From contig JBMOPD010000001.1 of NCBI GenBank assembly GCA_049323615.1, forward strand, positions 41,160 through 105,159: a stretch of DNA of 64,000 nucleotides, read 5' to 3'. The DNA is from JBMOPD01 sp049323615 (lineage in GTDB: Bacteria; Bacillota; Desulfotomaculia; Desulfotomaculales; Desulfocucumaceae). The position numbers were made by a program, and so were the translations under genes. Position 1 is the stretch's first letter. Every line of letters begins with the position of its first letter. Shown piece after piece: positions 42,059-50,964 of the stretch. The notes below the pieces were generated by a model, which made no database searches, was not told where the DNA came from, and worked only from the letters and a program-made list of their open reading frames with translations.

Positions 42059-43232
42059 AGGCTGGAAATTAAAAGAAATAAAGACTCTAAAAAACAAAAA
42101 ATTCTTATGGACTGCTTTGGTGCTGGCAATCATTTTGACAGGTGGAACAGGGTTCTGGTTACATAAACAGGGTGAAGATAAAAATTCTCAAGTTCAATTC
42201 CAAGAGGTCAATGTAAAAAGAGATGATATAGTTGTTGGCCTGGATTCCGATGGAACCCTTGACTTTTCTAAGGTAAATTTAAGATTTGGCGTGAAAGGTA
42301 AGATTGCAGAAATTCTGGTTGCAGAAGGCGATGAGGTGAAAAAAGGGGATGTAATCGCCAGGTTGGATAACCGGGATTATCAGGACCAGTACCAGTTGGC
42401 TTTGGCAAGACTTCAAGAATCCCGGGAACAAAAAGTAACCAGTCTTTTAGACGATGAATTAAAGTTAAAAACGACTGAGGCTGAGTTGGAAAAACTTAGG
42501 GACGAGTATAGGGAAATGGAAGCAATTCCAGATGCTTATTCTGCCAGTGAGTTAAAAATGAAAAAAATGGAACTGGCTAACAAAGAGAAAGAATACGAAA
42601 ACCTGCAGAATAAATACGAGTTGCAAAAGGCCCAGGGGCTAAATCAGGATGAACTGGAAGTAAAAATGGCGAAGGAAAATTTAGAAGACACAGTTTTATA
42701 TGCACCTGTTTCCGGTTGCGTTTTAGACCTTGCTAATAAAGTCGGGGAAAGTGTTACAGATGAGCAGGACTTCGCAACAATCCATGAAAACAATGCAATT
42801 AATGCCGTAACAAAAGTTATTGAGTATGATATTGGTCAAATCAAGGTCGGGCAAAAAGTATATGTGACGGTAGAAGCGATACCTGACAAAAAATTCACAG
42901 GCGAAGTGAGTAAAATTAATGCTTTGCCCGCTGAAGATTCTAGCGGCCTGGTTAATTATTCTGTAGAAATCAGTATCAAAGACCCCGGACCTGAATTGAG
43001 GGATGGAATGACTTGTGCAGTTGCCTTTGTTATTAAAGAAGTGAAAGATTGTTTAATCGTGCCCTATAATGCGGTAAGAATTGTGAACGGCAAACAAGTG
43101 GTAACCGTGGTGGATGAAAAGGGTCAAAGAGTTGAAAGGGAAATAAAAACCGGATTTACCGATGGCACCAGTGTAGAAGTGCTGGAAGGTCTTAGGGTAA
43201 ATGAGAAGGTCGTATACCAAAAAGGCAGGTGA
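42045..43232 (+). CDS. Membrane fusion (HlyD/MacA-like) adaptor
   Basis: A 395-residue periplasmic-adaptor-type protein with one N-terminal membrane helix (about residues 20-40), the lipoyl half-motifs RFGVKGKIAEILVAEGDEVKKGDVIARLD (about 84-112) and LYAPVSGCVLDLANKVGESV, a coiled-coil hairpin of about 100 residues between them, then beta-barrel and membrane-proximal domains (KVGQKVYVTVEAIPDKKFTGEV). It links the ABC permease to an outer component. ATG at 42045 overlaps the ATPase gene by 14 bases. Confidence 0.85.
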   Translation: MKIIRGWKLKEIKTLKNKKFLWTALVLAIILTGGTGFWLHKQGEDKNSQVQFQEVNVKRDDIVVGLDSDGTLDFSKVNLRFGVKGKIAEILVAEGDEVKKGDVIARLDNRDYQDQYQLALARLQESREQKVTSLLDDELKLKTTEAELEKLRDEYREMEAIPDAYSASELKMKKMELANKEKEYENLQNKYELQKAQGLNQDELEVKMAKENLEDTVLYAPVSGCVLDLANKVGESVTDEQDFATIHENNAINAVTKVIEYDIGQIKVGQKVYVTVEAIPDKKFTGEVSKINALPAEDSSGLVNYSVEISIKDPGPELRDGMTCAVAFVIKEVKDCLIVPYNAVRIVNGKQVVTVVDEKGQRVEREIKTGFTDGTSVEVLEGLRVNEKVVYQKGR

Positions 43233-43236
43233 TTTT

Positions 43237-44424
43237 TTGAAGCTTAAACAGCTGCTTAAACTGGTTTTCATCAATATTACCCAAAACAAGGTACGGTCTT
43301 TTCTAACGACACTGGGAGTGATTGTTGGCACTGCCACCATATTTATGGTCGTGGCCATTGGCGGAGGTGGAGAAGCCAAGGTTAACGAGCAGTACTCCAA
43401 GTTGAATGTGGGAACCATTATGGTGATGCCCGCCCAAAGGGGCAAGGTCGTGGACCCATTGACAAAAAAAGATGCACAGTTGTTTCTGGAAAGTGAAAAC
43501 ATTGCCCAGGCATTTCCTGTTTTGCGTGGCAACGGAGATATTAACTATGATAATTTTTCAACCAGTGGCGGTTTTATGGCAGTCCAGCCGGGATTCCAGG
43601 AAAGCAATAACCTGACCGTCCAGCAGGGCAGAGCCCTTGAAGAAGAAGATGAAGTGAAAAAAAATAGATGTACGGTCATTGGCGCGGAACTGGCCAATAC
43701 ACTTACAAACGGAAACCCTTCCGAAATAATCGGCCGGAGTATCAGTATCAATAGCAGGAAGTTTGAGGTCGTAGGCATCTACAACAGAGTAGGAGATTCC
43801 GGTTCGGGAATGAGTTATGACGACGCCGCCTTTGTTCCCTATTCGGTGGGAGAAAGATTTTTATTGGGCACCAGAGCCAACCCCACCATTACTGTGCAGG
43901 CGACAGGCTTAGAGACAGTGCAATCAGCGATTGAGGATATTACCAATATTTTAAATGAAAACCACCGTGCGGGAGGAGCGGAGCAGTTTCGCATCATGGA
44001 TGCGGGAAGCAGGCTGGCCGCTGCACAGGAGTCTGCCAGAACAATGTCACTGCTTTTGTTGGCCGTGGCCGCCGTTGTCCTAATCGTCAGCGGTATCGGG
44101 ATCATGAATGTGATGTTTGTAACCGTCAAAGAAAGGACAAGGGAGATTGGGACGTTAAAAGCCATCGGCGCCAAGAAGAAGGAAATATTGAGCCAGTTTT
44201 TGATAGAGGCGGTGATTATCAGTTTGTCAGGCGGAGTCATTGGTGTCATATCCGGATTCCTTGCGCTGCCTGTATTACAATATTTTGAGCTTCCGGCTCT
44301 CCCTTCAGTGAGTGGAGTCTTATTAGGTTTAACATTCTCTGTATTTACAGGTGTGTTTTTTGGAATCTATCCAGCCTGGAAAGCTGCTGATTTAAGTCCC
44401 TTGGAAGCCTTAAGATATGAATAG
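43237..44424 (+). CDS. MacB/FtsX-type ABC transporter permease
   Basis: A 395-residue permease: N-terminal helix (about residues 20-42, LTTLGVIVGTATIFMVVAIG), a large extracytoplasmic MacB-PCD domain (about 45-260), and three C-terminal helices (FtsX domain: LLAVAAVVLIVSGIGIMNVM ... EIGTLKAIGAKKKEILSQF ... FGIYPAWKAADLSPLEALRYE). TTG start at 43237, five bases after the adaptor stop, with AGGTGAT upstream. Forms the transport core with the ATPase at 41369. Confidence 0.87.
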   Translation: MKLKQLLKLVFINITQNKVRSFLTTLGVIVGTATIFMVVAIGGGGEAKVNEQYSKLNVGTIMVMPAQRGKVVDPLTKKDAQLFLESENIAQAFPVLRGNGDINYDNFSTSGGFMAVQPGFQESNNLTVQQGRALEEEDEVKKNRCTVIGAELANTLTNGNPSEIIGRSISINSRKFEVVGIYNRVGDSGSGMSYDDAAFVPYSVGERFLLGTRANPTITVQATGLETVQSAIEDITNILNENHRAGGAEQFRIMDAGSRLAAAQESARTMSLLLLAVAAVVLIVSGIGIMNVMFVTVKERTREIGTLKAIGAKKKEILSQFLIEAVIISLSGGVIGVISGFLALPVLQYFELPALPSVSGVLLGLTFSVFTGVFFGIYPAWKAADLSPLEALRYE

Positions 44425-44438
44425 TAAAGGAGATTCAC

Positions 44439-45659
44439 ATGAGAAAAAAACTAGTGGCAATCCTGATGATGCTATTTGTGCTGGGGTGTATTTCAACCGG
44501 CTATGCAGCTGAAGAAGAGGTTTCCACAGAGAACACGATTACATTAGAAAAAGCCAAGTCACTGGTCAATGCTAACAGCAGGAATTTAAAAAAATACAAA
44601 ATCAGTGTAGACAAGGCAGAATATCAGCTGTATCAGGCTGAAGATCAGCGAGATGAAATTTTTCATTCACTAAACAGTATGTACTCAAAGTATGACAAAT
44701 TATGGCAAGAGTATACCTCTCTCCAAGAAAACCAGGGAGACCCTGCGGTTGCTGACAGAATAAACGAACTGGAAGCCGAAATAAGTAATCTTGAGCAAGA
44801 AATGATCGTGCAAAACGAAAAAATAGACTCGTCATCAGATGGTGTGGAGGATGCTGAAAATAATTATAATGATTCCATTAAGGAGGAACAAAATTATAGA
44901 AAGCAGCTAGAGTATGTTGTTGAAGAACTCTATACGACTATCCTAAACCAGGAAGAGTCTTTATTTACTCTAAAAAAAGAATGCGAATTAAAAAAATATT
45001 TACTTGATATGGAAAGAAAAAAATTACAACTGGGAAAAAGCACTCAATTAAAGGTGAGTCAACTAGAAGCGGATATCATCAATCAAAACAATGCAATTAC
45101 TGAACTAACTAATAATATCAAGACAAAAAAGTGGCAGCTCAACGACATGATGGGGAAAGGTTATGATGATGAATTAAATTTGGTCCCCTTTGAAGTCCCG
45201 GGAACAGTGGAAATTCCCGAATATAATCAATTGCTGTCTGATGCGATGCAAACATATGATGCCCTTTTACAGATAAAAAGAGACATTAAAGAGAGCGAAG
45301 ACGAACTAGATGATGAGGATGATTATTACCAATCCCAATTGCTAAAAAGCGGCATTAAGGAGAAAGAATTGCAGTTGGAAGATGAAATAATTAACTTAAG
45401 TGAAGCTATAATCAACCTGATAACAGATGTGAAATCAAAGCAAGAAGGCCATCAATTAGCCTTAATTAATCTTAAAAATGCACAAAAATCTTATGAGTGG
45501 GATAAGAAACGATATGAAACGGGACTTATTTCCAAACTAGCTCTCTTAGAGAGTGAATTGAACTACCTAAATATGAAAAATAAAGAGGCCTCCAGTGGGT
45601 ATGCCCTTTACCTGGCACAACGCTCTTTAAAGTTAGCGGAGGATGGTATATTAATTTAA
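44439..45659 (+). CDS. TolC-like secreted coiled-coil protein
   Basis: A 406-residue exported protein: signal peptide MRKKLVAILMMLFVLGCIST up to about residue 23 (GYA), then TLEKAKSLVNANSRNLKKYK, long coiled coils and a second repeat LLSDAMQTYDALLQI ... RYETGLISKLALLESELNYL. The pattern of two helical repeats with K-R-Y-E-x-G-L-I-S is that of the TolC/OMF family. In a Gram-positive cell there is no outer membrane for a beta-barrel, so it may form a periplasm-like or wall-spanning extension of the MacAB pump. RBS AAAGGAG before ATG. Confidence 0.75.
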   Translation: MRKKLVAILMMLFVLGCISTGYAAEEEVSTENTITLEKAKSLVNANSRNLKKYKISVDKAEYQLYQAEDQRDEIFHSLNSMYSKYDKLWQEYTSLQENQGDPAVADRINELEAEISNLEQEMIVQNEKIDSSSDGVEDAENNYNDSIKEEQNYRKQLEYVVEELYTTILNQEESLFTLKKECELKKYLLDMERKKLQLGKSTQLKVSQLEADIINQNNAITELTNNIKTKKWQLNDMMGKGYDDELNLVPFEVPGTVEIPEYNQLLSDAMQTYDALLQIKRDIKESEDELDDEDDYYQSQLLKSGIKEKELQLEDEIINLSEAIINLITDVKSKQEGHQLALINLKNAQKSYEWDKKRYETGLISKLALLESELNYLNMKNKEASSGYALYLAQRSLKLAEDGILI

Positions 45660-45730
45660 TAAAACAAGAGTTTTCTGTAGAAATTTTTACTTTATGCATG
45701 TTACAACTGGTCGTAAAAGACAAATTTAAT

Positions 45731-45771
45731 TTCACAATTTTCCACAACTCCTTGATAATTGTTCCGCATTT
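45731..45771 (+). promoter_or_regulatory. Shared 41-base promoter element, copy B
   Basis: Second copy of the element at 40665-40705: TTCACAATTTTCCA is identical over 14 bases, then TTGATAATT and a CC-x-CATTT end at the same spacing. It lies upstream of the exported protein at 45830. Confidence 0.6.
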
Positions 45772-45829
45772 AGCCTATATACTTTAAGCGTGGCCACGTT
45801 TTCAAAAATCATAAGGGAGGAATTAGTGA

Positions 45830-46402
45830 GTGAAAAACTGGAAGACCAAAGCTGTATCTACTGTCTTGGCATTGTCAGTGCTTGTGCCCACTACTGCTTT
45901 TGCCTCTGACGCAATAACCACTAAGGGAGATGTTAACGCTAAAAAAGGGTTTGCCCACCACCGGTTTCTAGATGGAGAAAGGCGTCAAGAGGCAGACGGC
46001 AAAATCCTGGAGTTGGCTGGGAAGTATACACCGGAAAGTCTGGAAGAATGGAAAAATACCCTTGCTGAGCAAGAACAATTGAAGAATGATTTAATGAAAA
46101 AGCGTCCGCCAGTCGATAAGCAAAGACCTCAATTGTCAGATGAGGCTAAAGAAAAAGTAAAAGCAATACGTGAGGATGTGAAAAGTGGCAAACTGACTCC
46201 TGAAGAGGCCAGAGAAGAAATGGACAAACTGGGCCTAAAAGGCAGAGAAGATTTTGATAAAGATAACCTGATGGTTCAGTTTAGAGAAGCAGTGAGAGCC
46301 AACGATGAAACTAAAATAAAGGAACTGCTGCCGCAGATGTTACAACAACTTAAGGAGAAAAACCAGATCCGGGCTAATAAGTTGGCAGAATCTAACAAGT
46401 AG
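45830..46402 (+). CDS. Secreted helical protein
   Basis: A 190-residue exported protein: signal peptide ending TTAFA near residue 25, then a highly charged helical body (KVKAIREDVKSGKLTPEEAR, EEMDKLGLKGRE). The general look, an L-T-P-E-x-A-R segment in a small exported helical protein next to a two-component system, recalls Spy/CpxP-like envelope stress proteins, but this is only an analogy. GTG start at 45830 after AAGGGAGG. It has its own copy of the shared promoter element and a terminator. Confidence 0.65.
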   Translation: MKNWKTKAVSTVLALSVLVPTTAFASDAITTKGDVNAKKGFAHHRFLDGERRQEADGKILELAGKYTPESLEEWKNTLAEQEQLKNDLMKKRPPVDKQRPQLSDEAKEKVKAIREDVKSGKLTPEEAREEMDKLGLKGREDFDKDNLMVQFREAVRANDETKIKELLPQMLQQLKEKNQIRANKLAESNK

Positions 46403-46408
46403 AAAAAT

Positions 46409-46441
46409 CCAGACTCTCTTTTTAAGGGAGTCTGTTTTTTT
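46409..46441 (+). terminator. Terminator after secreted protein gene
   Basis: Hairpin CAGACTC, TCTTTTTAAGG, GAGTCTG, then TTTTTTT. It separates the export operon from the two-component genes, which have their own TATAAT at 46444-46449. Confidence 0.75.
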
Positions 46442-46472
46442 GCTATAATAAAGTGGGTAAGGAGGTATGGAC

Positions 46473-47144
46473 TTGTTTCGTATATTCCTGGTTGAAGATG
46501 AGTTAAACCTCAATCAAATATTATGTTCCTATTTGCAAAAAGAAAATTGGGAAGTTCGCTCTTTTACTGATGGGGAGTCAGCTATTCAAGCCATTGCAGA
46601 GCAACCGCACCTCTGGATTTTAGATATTATGCTTCCCGGAATTGATGGTTACCAATTACTGCGCCGTATTAAAGAAGAGTCCCCGGACGTCCCGGTTATT
46701 TTTATATCTGCCCGGGATGCTGATATTGACCGAATCATGGGTCTCGAAATGGGAAGTGATGACTACCTTGCAAAACCGTTCTTACCCAGGGAACTGGTTA
46801 TTCGTACGCAGCGAGTTCTTGAGCGAGTATACAACAAGTCAAATGGACCGCAAAACACTATAATTCACCTAACGCCTTACATTATAGACGAAGATAAACG
46901 TGAAATTCATAAGGGCCATGAAATTATAGAGTTAACTTCAAAGGAATATGATTTAGCTCTGTTATTTTCAAAACACAAGGGGCAGGCACTATCCCGGCAG
47001 AAAATCATCGACTGCATATGGGGAGAGGACTATGTTGGCACCGACCGGTCCGTGGACGACCTGGTGCGGCGTTTAAGAAAAAAGTTGCCTGACCTGCGCA
47101 TTGAAACTATTTACGGGTATGGATACAGGATGACGGCAAAATGA
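46473..47144 (+). CDS. OmpR/PhoB-family response regulator
   Basis: A 223-residue DNA-binding regulator. Receiver domain with acidic pocket VEDE and phosphorylation Asp51 in WILDIMLPG, then the winged helix with LTSKEYDLALLFSKHKGQALS and DRSVDDLVRRLRKKL ... TIYGYGYRM. The first ATG (46467) touches the AGGAGGT ribosome site, so the TTG at 46473, six bases after it, is the more likely start. It overlaps the kinase gene by four bases. Likely controls the export operon through the shared 41-base element. Confidence 0.87.
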   Translation: MFRIFLVEDELNLNQILCSYLQKENWEVRSFTDGESAIQAIAEQPHLWILDIMLPGIDGYQLLRRIKEESPDVPVIFISARDADIDRIMGLEMGSDDYLAKPFLPRELVIRTQRVLERVYNKSNGPQNTIIHLTPYIIDEDKREIHKGHEIIELTSKEYDLALLFSKHKGQALSRQKIIDCIWGEDYVGTDRSVDDLVRRLRKKLPDLRIETIYGYGYRMTAK

Positions 47145-48466
47145 AAAATCTCTCACTGACAGTAAAATTATGGATGGCCCTTTCCCTGGTGAGCTTGTTG
47201 TTATATCTTGTTGTAGCACTTATTACGCCACTCTTAATCCGCAATTTCCTTACAGATAATCTGATAGGGTCCCCCGCTCCGCAACAAAAAAATCAATTTC
47301 AAGAACCTCCTGAGCCCCGTGGTTTTCATATTCGCAGCTTTATTATGCTTGAGGATGGAACAACCCTTCCATCAGAAGCCCGGCAAGCTTTCTCCGAATC
47401 TTTATTAAAGGAAATAAAAGATAATGCTGAAACTCAACAATCACAAAAACAACTATATGAAAGTACAAACGGTCAGATTCAAATTCGCTATGTAATTGAT
47501 AAAAACATGGCTTATGGACATCCCTTGTATCAGATTATGTTTTTAAGAAAGCCTGAAGAAGATTTATATGTAAGAACTTTACTGTTTAACATCATGTTAT
47601 ACGTGGGCCTTGCTCTAGTCGTAAGCTGGCTTACTTCTCTCTTAATTGTACGCAACCTGACCCGGCCCCTTAGTCTTATTGAAAAGCATGTAAAGCGTAT
47701 TGCCAACCGCAACTGGCATGAACCGCTAAATATAAAACAAAATGATGAGTTGGGGAAACTAGCCAAATCTATTGATACCATGCGCCGACAGCTGATTCAG
47801 CAGGATGAAATGCAGCAATCAATGCTGCAGAATGTCTCTCATGAGTTAAAAACACCGGTCATGGTTATTCGAAGCTATGCGCAGGCTATTCAAGACGGGA
47901 TTTACCCCAAAGGTAATTTGGCCGGCAGCATACAAGTAATCGACGAAGAAGGGGAACGCCTTGAAAAGCTGATTAAACAATTGCTTTATCTAACACGACT
48001 GGATTACCTGGCAACCCAAAATACTGTTCATGAGAGTGTTCGTCTTGATAAGTTAATTGAGAAAATTGCACAGCGCCTATACTTTCAGCGCCCAGAAGCA
48101 ACCTGGCAATTAGACCTGCAGCCGGTAACCATAAAGGGAGACGAAGAAACTCTGCGGGCTATGGTTGAAAACATACTAGATAATCACCTGCGGTATGCTG
48201 CGTCGATTCTTAAGATCAGTGTTCATATAAACAGCGAGAAAAATGAAGTTTGTCTTAAATTCTGGAATGACGGCTCCCAGGTAGAGCCTCAAATTATGAA
48301 TAAGATATTCATGCCATTCCAGAAGGGTCGGGAAGGTAAGTTTGGCTTGGGGTTAACCATTGTGCAGCGAATACTCAAGATGTACCAGGGCCAAATCACC
48401 CTGGAAAATGAGAAAAGCGGTGTATCTACAACCGTTAATATACCATTGAAAGACAAGGGGAATTAG
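47141..48466 (+). CDS. Sensor histidine kinase
   Basis: A 441-residue membrane kinase: membrane helix 1 (about residues 8-32), an extracytoplasmic sensor of about 110 residues, helix 2 (about 148-170), HAMP, the HisKA box VSHELKTPVMVIRSYAQAIQ with the phospho-accepting His near 235, and an HATPase domain with N box ENILDNHLRYA and FGLGLTIVQRIL. The sensed signal is unknown; context suggests envelope or toxic-compound stress. Coupled to the regulator gene by an ATGA overlap. Confidence 0.87.
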   Translation: MKNLSLTVKLWMALSLVSLLLYLVVALITPLLIRNFLTDNLIGSPAPQQKNQFQEPPEPRGFHIRSFIMLEDGTTLPSEARQAFSESLLKEIKDNAETQQSQKQLYESTNGQIQIRYVIDKNMAYGHPLYQIMFLRKPEEDLYVRTLLFNIMLYVGLALVVSWLTSLLIVRNLTRPLSLIEKHVKRIANRNWHEPLNIKQNDELGKLAKSIDTMRRQLIQQDEMQQSMLQNVSHELKTPVMVIRSYAQAIQDGIYPKGNLAGSIQVIDEEGERLEKLIKQLLYLTRLDYLATQNTVHESVRLDKLIEKIAQRLYFQRPEATWQLDLQPVTIKGDEETLRAMVENILDNHLRYAASILKISVHINSEKNEVCLKFWNDGSQVEPQIMNKIFMPFQKGREGKFGLGLTIVQRILKMYQGQITLENEKSGVSTTVNIPLKDKGN

Positions 48467-48626
48467 TGATATATGAGAACCAGAGGGGAATAGGCCACTA
48501 TAAAATACAAAGTGTAGAAAAGACTGTAGGAGAAGGACTGGCCAAGGAAAGTTATACCAACAATAATCGACTTACACTTATCTAGACAATAAAATATGGA
48601 ATGTGGCCGAAGAAGTGATAACAGTA

Positions 48627-48659
48627 GCCCCGGGAATAAAGCGCCCGGGGTTTATTTTT
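48627..48659 (+). terminator. Terminator downstream of the two-component genes
   Basis: Hairpin CCCCGGG, AATAAAGCG, CCCGGGG, then TTTATTTTT. It lies about 160 bases after the kinase stop; no gene was seen in between. Confidence 0.75.
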
Positions 48660-48737
48660 CAGGGGCGGCAGGAGGATATCCGGGTGGCCGGAATGTATTA
48701 ATAAATATGGGAAAAAATACAAAAGGGTGGATGGTAA

Positions 48738-49526
48738 ATGCCAAAAGTTCGTGTAAACGGCACAGGTATCTATTACGAATCAAGAGGCGACGGGTTTCCG
48801 CTGGTAATGATCATGGGCCTTGGGGGGAACATCGACTGGTGGCCCCCGGAATTGCTGGACAGACTGGCCCAACGCTACATGCTCCTGGTTTTTGACAACC
48901 GCGGGGCCGGCAGGAGTGATGCGCCGGCGGTTGATTACAGCATCTCCATGTTTGCCCGGGACACGGTGGATCTGATGTCCCTTCTGGGCATCAAGCGGGC
49001 CCATGTGTTTGGGGTATCAATGGGCGGCATGATTGCCCAGGAAATGGCCCTGTCTTATCCCGGGCGCGTTGAGAAACTGGTTTTGGGTTGTACCAACTGC
49101 GGGCCCGGACATTCGGTTCCGGCACCGGCGGAGGTGATTGCCCTCCTGTTGAACCAGAGCGCCGCCCCGCCGGCGGAAATATTGAAAATACTTTTTCCGG
49201 AGGATTATATAGCCCAAAACATGGATAAAATAGGGGAATTTGTGAGGCGATACACGGTTGCCCCCATTGCTCCGGAGGCCCACAAGCGCCAATTGGGCGC
49301 CATTGCCGCCTTTAACAGTTATGACCGCCTGGCCCGGATAACTGCTCCCACCCTCGTTATAACCGGCGACCGGGATGTGCTTATTCCTCCGGAGAATTCA
49401 GAAATATTGGCCCGTAACATTCCGGGGGCCAGGATGATCACCGTGAAGGGGTGCGGCCACGGCTTCGTGGGCCAGGCGCCGGACGAAGTGTTTGAGATGT
49501 TGCAGGAATTTCTGGAGGTAAAATAA
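48738..49526 (+). CDS. Alpha/beta hydrolase
   Basis: A 262-residue alpha/beta-fold hydrolase. Oxyanion region IMGLGGNIDWW, nucleophile elbow GVSMGGM (Ser near residue 95), acid in GDRDVLIPPENS (near 212) and catalytic His in GCGHGFVGQ (near 241). Closest in style to 3-oxoadipate enol-lactonase/carboxylesterase-like proteins; substrate unknown. ATG after GGGTGGATGGTAA. Confidence 0.82.
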   Translation: MPKVRVNGTGIYYESRGDGFPLVMIMGLGGNIDWWPPELLDRLAQRYMLLVFDNRGAGRSDAPAVDYSISMFARDTVDLMSLLGIKRAHVFGVSMGGMIAQEMALSYPGRVEKLVLGCTNCGPGHSVPAPAEVIALLLNQSAAPPAEILKILFPEDYIAQNMDKIGEFVRRYTVAPIAPEAHKRQLGAIAAFNSYDRLARITAPTLVITGDRDVLIPPENSEILARNIPGARMITVKGCGHGFVGQAPDEVFEMLQEFLEVK

Positions 49527-49562
49527 ACAGTGTAACATGCTGATGCAGTATACCGGAGGGTA

Positions 49563-50014
49563 ACAATCTGATCGGCGAACAGGGAAAACTGACTGATGAA
49601 TTAAAGCAGAGGATTCTGGCGGCCGCCAGGGTAACCGAGGTGGAGGACCTCTACCGGCCTTACCGCCAGAAAAAGTAAACCCGGGCCTCGGTGGCCCGGG
49701 AAAAGGGGCTGGAGCCCCTGGCGAGGTATTTGCTTTCCTGCCCGCGGTCCGGTGATCCCCTGGCGGAGGCGGGTAAATACCTGGACCCGGAAAAAGGGGT
49801 GGCCACGCCGGAGGAGGACCTGCAGGGGGCGATGGACATAGTGGCCGAGGAGGTTTCCGATGACCCCGATGTGCGGGGCCGGGTCAGGGAATATACTTTC
49901 AGAAACGGCCGGCTTGTGGTCACTGCCAGGGAAAAGGGCAGCCCCCCGGTGTACGAGATGTATTACGACTACCGGGAGCCGGTGCGCCGGGCTGCCCGGC
50001 CTTTCATAAAGTGA
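49563..50014 (+). pseudogene. Tex (S1 RNA-binding accessory protein) relic
   Basis: One continuous frame reads GKLTDELKQRILAAARVTEV and DLYRPYRQKK, then a TAA (49676-49678), then TRASVAREKGLEPLARYLLS and onward to MYYDYREPVRRAARPFIK and a stop. This is the N-terminal domain of the transcription accessory protein Tex (family pattern L-T-D-L-Y-L-P-Y-R-P-K-R-R-T-R-A). The beginning, the helix-hairpin-helix part and the S1 domain (over 500 residues) are missing, and an in-frame stop lies where Arg/Lys is normal. Confidence 0.75.
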
Positions 50015-50960
50015 ACGCCCGGCAATTATCGGCTTCACCCGGGCTGTCATCCCCGACAATGCTGAAAAGCCGGGCCATGGCCAGCAGGTCCAGCCGGTTG
50101 TGCTCGATAACCGGCCCGATCATGCCGGCATCCTGCCTCTGCACAAAGCGGTGGTACGTTTCGGGTATCAGGTGGCCGGGAATATCACCCTCCCGCCGGA
50201 AATTAAGGATGTGCTCCTCCAGCGTCACCAGGCGGCAGTCGGGCAGCATGCCGGAAAAGCGCCTCCTGGCATGGTAAAGCATGTCCACCTGGTGGTGGGG
50301 ATAGCTGTAAAAAAGGCGGTGCTCCACGCTGCGGCCGCAGATGTACGGGACGTCGAAGCGCTTTCCGTTATATGAGACAATAATCTTGAATTTTTTAAGG
50401 GCCTCGTCGGCAGCTGCCAGCACGGCCTTTTCCTCCCGGTAGTGCCGGGCAAAAAACTGGCTGGTGAAGAGTTTACCGCCCCTGTAATAAAGAAGCCCGA
50501 TCAGGAACAGGGGCTGGCTGGCCCACAGGCCGGTGGTCTCTATGTCAAGGAATACCACGTCCTCCGGGGTAAAATACGGCAGCCACTCCCGGTCCCTTGC
50601 CCCCAGCAGCTGGAGTTCCCTGATCCGGCGCTTCTCGATCAGGTCCATGACCTGGCGGGCGCACATACCCCAGCGCGGGTGGTCAACCAGGTCGCAAATT
50701 CTGGCCAGCCCCTGATCCCGGAGCTTTTCCTCGTAAACCGGCCCCACTCCCCGGATCAGTTTGAGGTTGGCCAGAAGGGAAGAAGTGTCGCCCCCGGGAA
50801 ACGGAAAGGCGCCTTCCCGGCAGTCTTCCAGTAAAAAGCATTTTCCGAACCCGGTGGAAATCTCCCGTCCGCCGGGCAATAAAACGGATCGGGCTCCAGT
50901 CTCCGGTGATTGGGGCGCCGGCCGTTTTTTGATGTCGTTGAGCCGCTGGAACAGGCTCAT
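50004..50960 (-). CDS. mrfB: MrfB-like DEDDh exonuclease (YprB family)
   Basis: A 318-residue RNase H-fold nuclease. Exo I VVFLDIETTGLWASQPLFLIG near residues 130-150 (D-x-E), Exo II IVSYNGKRFDVPYI near 200, and Exo III EHNRLDLLAMARL near 290. In Bacillus subtilis, MrfB works with the helicase MrfA in repair of mitomycin C damage. ATG at 50960 follows GGGGGTG; an open frame continues 139 codons further upstream but only as antisense-frame noise over mrfA. It lies four bases after the mrfA stop. Confidence 0.83.
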   Translation of the reverse strand: MSLFQRLNDIKKRPAPQSPETGARSVLLPGGREISTGFGKCFLLEDCREGAFPFPGGDTSSLLANLKLIRGVGPVYEEKLRDQGLARICDLVDHPRWGMCARQVMDLIEKRRIRELQLLGARDREWLPYFTPEDVVFLDIETTGLWASQPLFLIGLLYYRGGKLFTSQFFARHYREEKAVLAAADEALKKFKIIVSYNGKRFDVPYICGRSVEHRLFYSYPHHQVDMLYHARRRFSGMLPDCRLVTLEEHILNFRREGDIPGHLIPETYHRFVQRQDAGMIGPVIEHNRLDLLAMARLFSIVGDDSPGEADNCRAFTL

Positions 50961-50964
50961 GTTT

